DNA from: Gnetum montanum
Lineage: Eukaryota > Streptophyta > Gnetopsida > Gnetales > Gnetaceae
Length of the DNA: 64,000 nucleotides
Assembly (NCBI GenBank): GCA_015680685.1
Contig: MNCI01008086.1
Location: 156,846-220,845, forward strand
Reading direction: 5' to 3'
A program made the translations under genes and the position numbers. The notes beneath the pieces were generated by a model. It saw only the letters and a list, made by a program, of their open reading frames with translations, was not told the origin of the DNA and did not search any database. This document shows positions 35,276 through 46,215 of the stretch, one piece after another. Numbering within the stretch: position 1 is the first letter of the stretch; each line of letters starts with the position of its first letter.

Positions 35276-35700
35276 TGTTTTTTTTTTCCCAAAAATCAAT
35301 TGAAGAAGTTAAATGTAGAGGGACGGTCAGGTGCTTGTTTCTTATAAGTTCAAGCCTACATGCAACCACTTGATTTGAAAGACTAGTGGTAAGACCATTG
35401 ATTTGAAAGCTCCAAGTCATGGGTTTGATTTTGATGGGTAACATTGAGTTATAAAGTGCTAATTAGACACTATATCTTAAAGTGTATCTATATCATAATT
35501 ATTTCAAGGGTTCCGAACCCCTTACATGCATCCACTTGAAAAAAGATTAATCATTTGCTCTTCCACGAAACCCTCCTTGCCAGGATAAACATTGAGCCTA
35601 TGGAGATATTTTTTTAATAAAAAATGAAGAAATTAGATGCCTTAGCTACCAACGTTAAGATCCAACCCAATGACAACCCGAACGATTATGATTTTTTGAC
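35276..35700. other. Spacer with SINE-like remnant
   Basis: No gene. Apart from the SINE-like stretch at 35370-35520, nothing is recognised. It separates LINE-B from the CTL promoter region. Confidence 0.5.
35370..35520 (+). mobile_element. SINE-like tRNA-derived remnant
   Basis: GACTAGTGGTAAGACC (A-box-like) is followed by TTGAAAGCTCC and CATGGGTTTGATTTTGA (B-box-like, GGTTCGAWTC with transitions). This arrangement is typical of the head of plant tRNA-derived SINEs. A tail and duplication were not found. Confidence 0.45.
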
Positions 35701-36426
35701 AACCCCTATAATTTATATTTCCTGAAAGCAGGTTCCTGCGCAAGCACTTGCCAACAATTATAATTTACAGCTTTCCAATGAACCGCGGAAACCCGCCAAA
35801 AGAAGACAAAAACAACATGATGCTTCGAGTTCGTTTCCAAAGCCATGTTTTTCATAACAGATACCGGAGACCAATTTGGACAATTGGAAGCTACGCGGAT
35901 TACTCGCTGATGTTCGGCAGAGCGGGTAAAACAGCCCCGCACCCAACTGCAGTGCTGTTTATGTAATTTGCGAGGCTGAAATTTGGTGTCGCCACGCGGC
36001 TGCAATCGAGTTTTTACAAAGTCCAGTTGTGCAAAGGTGGTCGGTCAATGCGCGGAAAAACCTGCAAGTCGAAATGGAAGCCGATCACAAGAAGAAAAAA
36101 CCTAAATCGGCATTCCGCACCGGCAATTGCAAAATCCCATTCCCACCGTAATTCATTTCACGCGACATCTGCAAGACAGGGACGCGCAACCCAACTCAAC
36201 AAATGCAGAGAGCGCTTAACTTAGCCGCCACTGCTCGCTTTCTTCCTCAGATTCGATTCTGACCCATCATCTTCCTCCAACCAATTCATCCATCGTATCT
36301 GCTCTCCCCCGCTTGGCTATATCTTCGTCAAATCGAATCACTTTTGGTCACAGATTTCTGTCTGCGATTTTGGCGAGATCTGCATTTTGGAATTGGAATT
36401 GAGTTTTGGGTGTTTCGGCAGCAGCC
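35701..36426 (+). promoter_or_regulatory. Promoter and 5' UTR of the CTL gene
   Basis: Base composition changes from AT-rich repeat to mixed GC with many CpGs from about 35750. Several CpG-containing hexamers survive here but not in the flanking repeats, which suggests an unmethylated promoter. A weak TATA-like CTATATCTTC lies near 36317 and a pyrimidine-rich stretch at 36230-36310. The transcription start is probably within 36200-36400 but cannot be fixed from sequence. Open frames on both strands here are chance frames in GC-richer DNA. Confidence 0.45.
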
Positions 36427-38583
36427 ATGAGGGCCACGGCGACGACAGCGGCAGTCATGGCGGTGGTGCTGGTTCTGGCGGCCATGGCAGCTTCGGCCGA
36501 GGCCGAGAGTTCGTCCAATGCCATGCGCAAAAAGCTTGGATGCGTTAAGACGGCTGCCGAGTGCAAAGGGCAGTCTGTGAAACTCTGCTGCAACAAAACC
36601 ATCACCGAGATCCTCACTTATGATTTCTATGATCTGCTTTTTCCCAATCGTGATGCCGCCACCGCTCACGCCCCCGGTTTCTGGGATTACCAGGCTTTCA
36701 TTCTTGCTGTCAAGAATTTCTCATTTGATTCGCCTAAGAAGGGATTTGCCTCCGTCGGCGGCGAGAGGACCCAGCTCAAGGAGCTCGCTGCATTTTTCGC
36801 GCACGTCGCCACCGATACGTCATGTCAGTTTTCCTGCTTTGTTCTGATCTATTTGTTTCCCTTTTTAGCTTTTTGTTACGCTTTTCCTTTTGTGGTTTCT
36901 TTTCTGTTTTGTGGATCGGTCACGAGGATCCCACGCACACGGCCGTGGATTTTTGGAAAATGATCATAAATTATGAATTCAAAACAGGGGGTAGAATTCA
37001 CAGGCTTCATGGCATGTGTTGTGTCGATTAGTTTAGCTGATGTGCAGTTTTCAGGATGTGAAAATTGAAAAGTAAATCATAAGGATTAGCAGAGAAAATT
37101 CAAGGATTCTGATCGGATCGTGTTGTTGGTTTTGTTGTTGCGGAGTGTAGGAAAGTCTGTGTTCGTCGTTAGGAATAGTGCATTTAGGAGTTCGGGAGTT
37201 CTAAGCAATTGTGATTGGTCGCCAATCATAAGAAAATGGCTTTTGACCTCCGTTGGTATCCTTCAGATCGAGCTGTTCGTATTCAGGAAAAGACCGGTGC
37301 AATTATTTGTCTGCATGTATTACAAATTTCATGATTTGTCAATACATGATTCGATCCTCTGGGATTATAAAATAGAAGAAAAATACGTGACGTAGTGAAA
37401 TTCGTCTTCTCAGAAACGATCCGAAACCTGAAGAGCCGAGAGCCGTAGGCAAGTGTAGTTCAGCACAAAGCAAATAGAAGCCAAATCAGTTTCTATTAAT
37501 GTCACGAGAAGCGGAGAGAAATAAGGCCCAGAAGGCAGAACATTACGGCATCTTCAAAAGTTTTCAAAGATGGTTAATAAGGACGAAAGAGATTTTGTTG
37601 TAACTTGACTAAAAGTTTATATCTCAACACTACTAGCTAAGCGTAAATGACAGGCTTATACCCGAATGTCAAGGAACTACAGGCTGTTGCTTGAAACTTT
37701 GACTTTAGACGAACAATTAGATTCCATGCCACAGCTGTGATCCGACTTTCTAAACCTCGCTCCATCCGAAGAGAGAGTTGCAGTGAAAGATCCTGGTTTT
37801 CGTATTTGTCAATTCAATACTGGTTTTCTCCAGGGAAACTCGTACCGCACTGTTGTTGACGTTCCAAAAAATTTACATATTGACGGCTATCTATCGTTAT
37901 CGTGATTGCCTGAAAACTTGCAAGTTCTGACTTATGTTAGCGAGCGAGCGACTGATTCATAATGTTTTGGGGTGGCATGAAATGGCATGGCAATATCAGG
38001 TGCGTCGTTAATGGCAGCGAGCACGTCGGCGGGAGCGGACAGCAAGTACCAGTGGGGACTGTGCTACAAGCAGGAGCTGAGCCCGGAAGAGAATTCATTC
38101 TGCCAGGAGAGCCTGATCTACCCCTGTGCACCAGGAGCCTCCTACTACGGACGCGGAGCTCTGCCCGTGTACTGGAACTTCAACTACGGAATGATCGGAG
38201 AATCTCTGAAAGTGGATCTGCTGAGCAACCCAGATGCATTGTCCAACAACGCGACGCTGGCATGGGCGTCGGCACTGTGGAAGTGGATGACTCCTGTGAA
38301 ACCCAAGCAACCTTCGGCCCATGATATCATGGTGGGTCTGTGGAAACCCACCCGTAACGACACGTTGGAGCAGCGCCTGCCTGGATTCGGCATGACCATC
38401 AACATCCTTGAATCCGATCTGGAGTGCGGACCCACGGGCGACAACGACAAGATGACCACCCGCGTTGGGCATTACCAGTATTTCCTGGACGTCCTTGAGG
38501 TCGGCCGCGACAACGCCGGCGATAATCTCTACTGCACCGATCAGAAGCCTCTCAATCCCACCAACACTGCATCTTCTTCCTGA
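36427..38583 (+). CDS. Chitinase-like protein, GH19 family (CTL1/POM1-type), two exons
   Basis: Join 36427-36823 and 38000-38583, 326 residues, close to the usual ~320 for this family. The ATG at 36427 gives a signal peptide with a hydrophobic Ala/Val/Leu core (residues ~9-22), so the product is secreted to the cell wall. The 1176-bp intron begins GTCAGT and ends ATATCAG; splicing restores a Cys codon after Thr-Ser. GH19 landmarks are CCNKTI, GFWDYQAFI, FFAHVATDTSC, WGLCYKQELSP, YYGRGALPVYWNFNYG and LWKWMTPVKPKQPSAHD. The HET of true chitinases is TDT (general-acid Glu replaced by Asp), and the sugar-binding RGPIQL is RGALPV. These changes mark the chitinase-like clade, which in Arabidopsis acts in cellulose deposition and glucan binding rather than chitin hydrolysis. 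The exon 2 N-terminus is a few residues longer than usual. It is the only intact gene in the window. Confidence 0.92.
36824..37999 (+). other. CTL intron
   Basis: Phase-1 intron with donor T|GTCAGT and acceptor ATATCAG|GT. Length is 1176 bp and it contains no recognisable repeat or nested gene. Another AG at 38014-38015 would also keep frame but would lose the conserved Cys, so 38000 is preferred as the exon start. Confidence 0.8.
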
Positions 38584-38950
38584 TCTCATCCATTCCTTCA
38601 TTGCCCAGCTCTAGCTTTTTGTTCGCTTACTTAGTGTAGCACCATTGGATGGAATTTTCTCTGGACTGACTCACCTCTCTTTCAATAAGAGCGTCGTCAC
38701 GATGCTCTTGTTTCGGTGCTTGCTCTCGTCACTGGTATGCCCTCCTGTGCCACGGTATTCTGCCCGTTTCTTTGGCCAACTTGTCCAGAAAACATGTTAT
38801 TTTTATAATTGTTTGTGTTCGGAATTGGAGGTACATAAGTTTTCTCGTTTATGTAAAAATACTGTAGGTTTGGTGCCTACGTGCTTGTACAGGGTGAAAA
38901 CATCCGTAGCCTTTGGGAGAGAATAAAGTAAAATAAAAACGCTCTTAGTA
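38584..38950 (+). other. CTL 3' UTR with polyadenylation signal
   Basis: Follows the TGA at 38581. A plausible AATAAA lies near 38922, followed by AAAATAAAAAC. Plant poly(A) signals are loose, so the exact end is uncertain. Confidence 0.5.
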
Positions 38951-40055
38951 TGTTGCAAATGTTCAAGTCTGTGTTTTTGAGAATATTTTAATTTGAAGTT
39001 AAGCAGATTCTTGTAGATGATATTTATGGTAAAAAAAATGGTAGCCTTACGTACCTAGATGTGACTAGATCTGCGTCATTCTTGTGTCATCGGCTAGTAA
39101 ATTTATCAAGAAGTTATAATTATTAATTTGTTGAATTATTATATGCCTGTCGTATTGCATGGTTTGTTGGCTGCGCTACTTCTTAACGAGGTTTCGGTGG
39201 CATGTCCTATTTCAGAGTTTCGGTGGGCCATGCTTCATGAACGATTGGTTGGTGCTGCCTACATTATTTGTTTCATTTGTTGGTGCTACCTACGTCATTT
39301 GTTTCATTTGTTTGCTTTATGTGATGTTTAAATAGGAAGTAGTTCGTTTACAGGTTTGTTCTTGCTGCCAATTTCGATTTCAAGAAAGGTTTTTCAGTCA
39401 TTGGTCCTTGCATTCATCTGCAAGAAATAATACTTTGACTTTCAAGCATTTTATCAATGTTCTCTTTTTAACTGGAACAGGTCTTCACCAACTCGAGCAG
39501 TTTTTAGCGGCTCGATTAGCAGTTTATAAATCGAGGGTCACTAGTTTAAATCTACAAAGTCCTATGCATATTGCAACTGCAATGAGTTATTCTTTACAAT
39601 AAAATACACAAGTTTTCTCCAAAAACATTAAAAATGGGGAAAATAAATATTTTTTTAAAAGGGCGGAAAAAAGTCGTTGAGAAGTAAGCGTTGTACAAGA
39701 CCAAAAGGTTTTACCATTGGAGTAAAGAACAATGAAACAGTGGAACTTTCTTTTTGCGATATGCTGGAATCGAATTTTTCATGTTGACCCTAATAAAATT
39801 TAAGTCTTACTCCAGAATCATTAGTTTTTAACCTTATACCATTAGTCGTAATTTTCTATGCCAATTCATAATGGTTTTTAAGGGTGCAACATTCAATCAT
39901 GAAGCATTATACTTTTATAAGCTAGTCTAGCCTAGATATATATTATATATATTTATATTATTTGGCCAAGAGGATCTATATTCAAATATGATCATTGGAT
40001 GAGGAACAAAACTACTACATTCAATCAGGATGGTTAGGTGAGGAATAAAACTAAT
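38951..40055. other. Intergenic, low-complexity and minor repeats only
   Basis: Contains a 30-bp tandem duplication near 39247-39311 (TTGGTGCTGCCTACATTATT-type unit) and an AT-rich microsatellite near 39933-39960. No coding similarity was found. Confidence 0.55.
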
Positions 40056-40264
40056 GTTAGAATCATATAGGACTTGTGGATGAGGATAAAGGGAATCTTA
40101 TTTTTAAACTTAAACCCACTATTGCTTCCTCAACCCTATTTTCATTTCCTAACAGTTCCTTTACCAAATTTGTTCAAGAGGGTTGAGAAAGCAATAGCTG
40201 GTTTAAGTTACTTCAAAAGTAAGATTCCATTATTCCTCATCTTTGAGTTATTTATGATTCTAAC
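40056..40264. repeat. MITE-like foldback element, ~209 bp with long inverted repeats
   Basis: The left arm starts GTTAGAATCATA (40056) and continues GATGAGGATAAAGGGAATC, AACTTAAACCC and CTATTGCTTCCTCAACCC. The right arm carries the same blocks inverted: GGGTTGAGAAAGCAATAG, GGTTTAAGTTACTT, GATTCCATTATTCCTCATC and TATGATTCTAAC (ending 40264). Arms of roughly 90 bp pair with a short loop. A target-site duplication is not obvious. The right end overlaps the last codons of the Helitron-2 helicase. Confidence 0.75.
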
Positions 40265-41342
40265 TCAACAAACCACCTCTCCTCCACAATTCTAAATTGA
40301 AGATCTTTAGTTGCTGAAAATTTCGTCACTACAAAGATAGGTGGATGAATCTTTAAAGAATCTATGGTCCTCCTTCTCTAGCACCACAAAAGTTAGACTT
40401 ATTATATTTTTTTCAATCCCATATCAATAGATATCTTATCTAATGTCATTCACTACAATTTATGGGTTGTTATTATCCATGCCAATTACAATGGTAGTTG
40501 CTAAGAGCCACCGATGTGTCAAGGATTACACTCATCAAATTTATAATAACATAAGATGCTAATTCTAGTGAATTTTTCCTTGGATGATACATTATTTTAA
40601 CCAATGTACCAACAACTCTCACCATAAATTGACTGTAATAATGACTTTTACATTTTCACATAATCACAATGACCACTTAAAATCTTCTCCATCATCGTCA
40701 ACAATCCTAAATTCATAAGATTTTTTATGAGCTTAGTACATAGCAACAAGTCTTTGCATCTTCAATAGCATCTTTAAATTGTACAAGTGCACTTTATCCT
40801 TTATATCATATAAATGCATAACATCTTCAAAACCATCTAGACCATTTGATGTGGAAGGAACATTCATCCTAGAATTAAGACATTCATAATCTACATTAAG
40901 AGTTTTACCCTCCCTAATGTTCATAAAAATCTCTCAAAATCTTTTTTGCCTTAAATCATTATCCTTTTGTAGGTAGACTACATTTAAAGTGAAGAATGTA
41001 TGAAAGGATGCTCAAAGATATGCAATATTTGGATTTCTTAAAGTGTATGGTACCACATCTAACACTAGTAGGAGCTGACCAAGATGTCCTATTAGTATAA
41101 CCAATCTACCTCTAAAGATTTCCCTTTGAGTTTTTGGGAAGATTTCCCTTAATCTTTCATCAATGCTTAACCATAGCCAATCACTAGCAAAACTTAGATC
41201 ATATATTATTATATATTGCACATGTTTCAAGCGATTTGCATTGACATTTTTGATGATGCAAAGAGCTTTCTATATTGTCCAACATCAAGCTTCAATGTAG
41301 AATGTATGATTACTAGATTGATGTTATACACAACTCTTGTAT
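40252..41342 (-). pseudogene. Helitron-2 helicase, C-terminal half (PIF1-like), degraded
   Basis: DNA helicase moving 5'-3' in Helitron replication. Pieces in order on the minus strand: IIHSTLKL near 41300; DERLREIFPKTQREIF then VILIGHLGQLL near 41075-41140 (helicase motif II/III, where GD is now GH); the segment 40733-40924 with MNIREGKTLNVDYECLNSRM; a VIITVNLW segment near 40640; QLPL.LAW...THK near 40470-40500; and LQFRIVEERWFVELES before TAA near 40252. The order matches plant Helitron helicases. Several stops and frameshifts are present. Confidence 0.75.
41323..41342. repeat. Imperfect target-site duplication of LINE-C, left copy
   Basis: GTTATACACAACTCTTGTAT, next to the LINE-C poly(T) on the plus strand. 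Compare 51161-51180; about 13 of 20 positions agree. Confidence 0.55.
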
Positions 41343-42018
41343 TTCTTTTTTTTTTTAGGGAAATTCAAGTCATTTATATAACAAGAGGGGTGAACCTCTA
41401 AATCAGCAATTACAAGAGGAGTATCATCATTGAGGGTAGAAGATCCTTTAGTAAAACAAATGAACATCCAAACCAATCAAAAAGTCCTAGACATTCTTAG
41501 AGGGCATTGAAGCCAAAAACCAAAAAATAATCATGTGCAACATCATAAAGTTCATTTTAAAGAGAGGGTATGCATATTCAAAAAAAGCAAAAGAACACAC
41601 AGTTTATAGGTGCCACATTGGCTTATCTCACAAGGAGTCACAAGTGTTAAATGTTGTCATTGTGCATTCATGGATGTTATCTCATAAGTGAAAGTTTGTG
41701 AATGCTTTCAATACACATTTATAGGAAGAGTTTAGGCACTTCACACAAGTTTCCTAGGCAACCTCCACCCATAATGATATCTCATGAAAGTGGCTTTGAA
41801 TGATGGACCCTTTTGTAATTGTTGCCCAATACTAATCCCATAAGATCGTAGTTCATATGTGCACAAATCGACTTATAGCCTTTGTAAACAAACATTCCTT
41901 GAAAAGGTGTCATAGTTTCAATCTCCTTATAGTAAAGGATACATTGGAAGGCCATGGTAAAACCTTGTTGCTAAAGTTCTTTTTAAGTGAGCACTACATG
42001 ATGAGCCAACAACCAAGC
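41343..42018 (-). pseudogene. LINE-C ORF2 C-terminal end and 3' UTR, degraded
   Basis: On the minus strand, HLFKECLFTKAIS near 41870-41900 is the His/Cys part of the zf-RVT domain that ends plant LINE ORF2. The preceding KRTLATRFYHGLP segment lies near 41940-41990. A short 3' UTR then leads to the poly(A). It continues upstream across RE3 at 48978. Confidence 0.7.
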
Positions 42019-42403
42019 TGATGGGATGTGATATCGCATCAGCCACGATATCGCATACATGATATCGCATCTTCTCCTGTGATATTGCATACGTGATATC
42101 GCAGCACACCACCAAATCTATAAATAAGAGGTGGCTCTCCCTTGTTTCTCCATCTAGATCTAGACCTTAGTCAAACTCTTGCAGTTTTTCCATTCCAGAG
42201 TTAGAGTAATTTCCATGTGGCCGCAGTAGGAGTCCCAAAGTGAACAGATCTTTATTCGAGCAAATATTGTACCTGAGCACAAGTTTGTGTACGGAAATAA
42301 AGACAAACTTTTGGATAAACCTTGTAGTGCATGGACTAAGCTAATCAGGACTTTAATTATTGTTAATTGTTTAAATGCTTTATTAGTTAATTAATCTCTC
42401 TCA
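42019..42403 (+). repeat. RE3 5' LTR (subfamily A), first 385 bp; remainder in gap
   Basis: TGATGGGATGTGATATCGC matches the start of the 3' LTR at 48141. U3 holds five GATATCGC/GATATTGC units between 42027 and 42105, then TATA box CTATAAATAAGAGG at about 42117. R/U5 has AATAAA near 42297. The rest of the LTR and the primer site lie in the N run. Confidence 0.92.
42025..42105 (+). promoter_or_regulatory. U3 palindrome array upstream of the LTR TATA box
   Basis: Five copies of a GATATCGCA/GATATTGCA motif, several embedded in the palindrome core CGATATCG, spaced 12-20 bp, end about 15 bp before CTATAAATAAG. The same arrangement recurs at 48150-48240, 63165-63230 and 13940-13985. Position suggests transcription-factor binding sites of the element promoter; no binding protein is known to me. 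Confidence 0.6.
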
Positions 42404-42815
42404 NNNNNNNNNNNNNNNNNNNNNNNNNNNNNNNNNNNNNNNNNNNNNNNNNNNNNNNNNNNNNNNNNNNNNNNNNNNNNNNNNNNNNNNNNNNNNNNNN
42501 NNNNNNNNNNNNNNNNNNNNNNNNNNNNNNNNNNNNNNNNNNNNNNNNNNNNNNNNNNNNNNNNNNNNNNNNNNNNNNNNNNNNNNNNNNNNNNNNNNNN
42601 NNNNNNNNNNNNNNNNNNNNNNNNNNNNNNNNNNNNNNNNNNNNNNNNNNNNNNNNNNNNNNNNNNNNNNNNNNNNNNNNNNNNNNNNNNNNNNNNNNNN
42701 NNNNNNNNNNNNNNNNNNNNNNNNNNNNNNNNNNNNNNNNNNNNNNNNNNNNNNNNNNNNNNNNNNNNNNNNNNNNNNNNNNNNNNNNNNNNNNNNNNNN
42801 NNNNNNNNNNNNNNN
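42404..42815. other. Assembly gap, 412 N
   Basis: Covers the second half of the RE3 5' LTR and the primer-binding site. From the 3' LTR (435 bp remaining) plus leader, about 500 bp would be expected, so the N length is an estimate. Confidence 0.9.
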
Positions 42816-42893
42816 TGGGAAGCTTAAACGAACCCTTAGGGTTAATCAGAAGAAAATTTAAATAATGGTCAATAGCACATCGACAAGATAACA

Positions 42894-45221
42894 ATGTCTT
42901 CTTCTTCTTCTCATAAAAGCACTTCACCACCTAGGGATCACATAAGAGACAGTCGGCGGTCTAACACACGTAACCAAGAACCGCTAGTTCCTCAATAGTA
43001 TTAGGTGGTATATACTCATCACGATGAGTATATACCCAATTTTACTTTTATCCTCCACCAGGATGAACAACTGCATTGGCGAGACTTTCAAGGTAACATA
43101 GTGTTACCCCTAGATCGGGCAGTCCCTAACATGCTCCTTTGTGCTCTTGCACAGATAGGCATGATAGAATTATACGTTGAATACGTTGCAAAAGATTATG
43201 ACATAAGGGATTACCATCCCACAGTGGTGCAACGTCTAAGGAACTCATGGCAAGAAAGTCACCACACATCGTTGAAGGGCAAAGGACCCCGCAATGCTTC
43301 ACCTGTCATAAGAGAAGTTAAGGGTGGTGAACCTATCTCAATAGGTTCTCCACAAAATGATGTTCCCCCTCCTAACGATAGTGAGGAAGTAGTGTATCAG
43401 AACCTTCACTCCACGATACACAACCCTGGTTCGGATGCCCACGAACAACAAGTGTTCAATGAGGGAACACAAACACAAGATAAGGGCAAGCATTCTGATC
43501 GTCATCATGATCAAGGTCGGGATCATTGAAGAGAAGGTAGGAAACATCGTCATGGTGATGGTTCTCGTTCCTCTTCCCCTTCATCGCACCATTCACCCTC
43601 TCCTTCCACATCAAGACGCAGTCACAAAGAGCCCAACCGTGAGGATAAGGGTAAGAATAAGCAAAATGAGAGACCTCAACGAGAGAGTCGAGAGCGAGGA
43701 CAAGGGAATTCTATGGAATCAAGGCATGAAAGAAGGGAAAGTAGGGAACCACATAGGCATCATAGACGTCATGAGAGAGATGATCATGATGAACCCCTAC
43801 TTGCAACCTGAAGCATGTTAGACATTACGAAGGCTATTAAAATACCTACAAGGCACCAAAAAGATAGCCGGATCAAGAGACTAGACATGAATAATATCCC
43901 ACGATTTGAGGGGGGATACAATGCTAATCCGAAAAACCACTTACAGGCATTTCACTATGTCTGTGCCTTGCAGAATATAAAAAATGAGTGGAAAAAGCTA
44001 AAGTTGTTCCCAAGGACAGTCATAAAGGAAGAGGAAAGCTGGTACCGGTCCTTGGAATCAGAAACCATTAGGAGGTGGAGTACAATGCTAGAACTGTTTA
44101 ATGATAAATATCAAACGTACTCCTGAGTGTGCAACTTACAAAAAAAAATCCAAGGATGGAAGCAAGGAACTCATGAGTCCTTGGATGCTTCCATGGACCG
44201 ATATTATGCACTCCTACATCGTTGCCTAGGCCATGGTTATGCACAACGGGATCAACTACGCCACCTCGTAGATGGGCTAAGACATGAAACCAGGAGAACC
44301 CTTGGAACATATGCCAAAGGAAAATTATTTGAACTTAGGTCCCATGAGGTTCATAGATTGTTGGAGCAAGTAGCTAAGGAAGAAGGTGAGCTACGGAAAA
44401 GAGAAAGCGCGGAAGAGTATAACCACAATCCTTCCCTCCGAAAAAGGGGAGTAAGATTCTGTGAAGAGAAGGATGAGTCACCACTTGAAGAGTTGGTGAA
44501 TAGAAAAACCTTGCCACTTCAGAAATTAACAACGGAAGTGTCGGCTAAGGTAGATCAAATATGGAGCTCCTTAGATAGTAAAATTGAAACTGTCCTAAAA
44601 ATCGTAGAGGAGTCTAAGGAGGAGCGAAGTAGTGACCATGATAAGAAAAAGAGGAGAGTTTTAGACCATGCACATAACAAGGGTAAGGGAAAAATGACTA
44701 TTGCCGATGAGGTTGTGGATTCTAATACAGATAATGAAGATGGATGTGAGATCTACCAATATGACCATCCTAAGAGATGTTGCCCAATAATCTCACATCT
44801 GCAAGAGTCTAGGGTGTATGCACTCAACTTGAGACTTAACAAACGGCAAGCACCTTGTCGGTTACCTTATCCCCAAGGTAACCCAAGGCAGTTCCTCCAA
44901 CCGTTAACGTATTATCCAAGTGGAACTCCACCACAACCTATGGAGCAACACCAATAGTGGCAACACCCACAGTCATGGGGGATGCCACCGCCAAGGCACT
45001 GATACCTTTACTTGCAACCAAACTTGTATGGCTATTACGTGCAGCAGCCAATTTCTCTAAGTGACTCTATGGGTCATGTAACTTCACAACGTCACTACCA
45101 AGTTTGGGAGTATTTTAGGACTCCTTCTCCTATGAGAGACACACCACATACATACCATCCTCCGAATCCATCTGCCACTTTTATGCCGGTAGTTCCACTA
45201 CCACCCACTCCAACAATGTAA
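42894..45221 (+). pseudogene. RE3 Gag, moderately degraded
   Basis: Start chosen at ATG 42894, giving MSSSSSSHKSTSPPRD as in RE1. Domains in order: N-terminal domain (43005-43300), variable linker with QNDVPPP, Arg/Ser/Glu/His-rich block (43529-43800), capsid-like helical domain (43815-44400, with NNIPRFEGGYNANPKNH and YYALLHRCLGHGYAQRDQ), coiled-coil-like LPLQKLTTEVSAKVDQIW region, zinc-knuckle-like CEIYQYDHPKRCC (near 44746; the second Cys is Tyr), and a Pro/Gln/Tyr-rich tail to 45221. Stops at about 42997, 43527, 43809, 44124 and 44955 break it. It is the clearest Gag in the window and served as reference for RE1 and RE2. Confidence 0.85.
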
Positions 45222-45238
45222 GGGAAACTCCCCACTCA

Positions 45239-46215
45239 ACCGCAGCAACGCAATGCTACGAGAGCTATAAACCTTCAACCCATTGCTGGTTCTGACAACT
45301 GCACAAAAATAAGATCTTTCTTCAAAACCAAAAGCCCAAACAAGCTCTCACAACCACAAGCGGTTGAGTCTGTACATGCTCCTCCAATAAATAAGGCTTC
45401 GCAGCTCCCTTCAAACCAACAACAAAGCTCAAAGCATACGGTTATGTTAACACATACCATTACCAACTGGATCAAGGTGGGCCACCTTCCCAAAAAATTT
45501 TCTGATCCTGGAAGCCCCCTAATTTATCTCCAAGTCGTTGGGAATGAACCTCATAAGGCTCTTCTTGACTCAGGTTTCGGAGTCAACTTAATCTCACGAG
45601 AAATGTATAAAGCCTGGAACCTGCCTCCACTCAAGAAGGTCAATATTCAACTAGAGCTAGCTGACTAGTCCATTACTATTCTCTTGGGATTGGTGGAGGA
45701 AATCGTTACCATTGTGTGTGGTTGGTCATACCCAGTTGATTTCCTGGTGATAGAAGTCAACAGTAACAAAGTGGACTTCCCAATTATAATGTGGAGGGCA
45801 TGGCTAAGTACCATAAACACATGCCTAGGAATCCATGATCTTTCCTTGGAAATATCTAAGGAAAACATTTATGGAAAGATCGAGAAGGAGAAAGTTCCAT
45901 GCATCACATATAGTGACTCAGAGGGTGATGACATGGAGGAATGCTCAGCATCTTCTGCATGCAACTAGTATGCCCAAGAAACTCAGATACAAAGGTGCAT
46001 GTATGTAGCAACCACAAAATAAGAGAACACCCAGTGGTTGACAGCTAATCAAGACAGCAGTCCACCAACATGCATGGAATGAATTGGGGGAACAACTTGC
46101 ACCCACAACGAAAGCATAGATACATTGGAATATGAGCATCGCCAACTTCCAACCTTTAACCTTAAAACATCAATTGGAAGCAGTTGGACACTTTTGAGAA
46201 ATTCAAACAAATGCT
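45239..46215 (+). pseudogene. RE3 aspartic protease, then abrupt deletion junction
   Basis: The linker (45290-45440, KPNKL-like/Pro-Gln-rich) leads into the protease. The active-site loop LLDSGFGVNLIS near 45566-45601 has the canonical D-S-G. The flap-distal PIIMWRAWLSTIN lies near 45780-45815. A TAG at 45666 and a frame change split it. Similarity to RE1 (9634-10089) continues through an ESIDTLE segment to about 46210 and then stops. There is no RT. Confidence 0.8.

Noticed and set aside
35360-35440. Possible tRNA gene
   Set aside because: A- and B-box-like sequences are present but no cloverleaf, acceptor stem or terminator; fits a SINE remnant better.
35701-36224. Short open frames on both strands before the CTL gene
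   Set aside because: Overlapping frames in GC-richer promoter DNA; none has recognisable protein features.
36406-36426. Upstream in-frame extension of the CTL start
   Set aside because: It would need a TTG start; the ATG at 36427 gives a normal signal peptide.
36328-36669. Minus-strand open frames across CTL exon 1
   Set aside because: Shadows of the signal-peptide and N-terminal coding region on the plus strand.
38095-38601. 168-codon open frame on the minus strand
   Set aside because: Antisense shadow of CTL exon 2; the GC-rich codon third positions of the real gene create it, and it has no family similarity.
39128-39602. Small plus-strand frames after the CTL gene
   Set aside because: Low-complexity and tandem-duplicated sequence; no family similarity.
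42391-42930. 179-codon minus-strand frame over the second N run
   Set aside because: Artefact of the gap; the visible sequence is a Ty3 LTR and leader on the plus strand.
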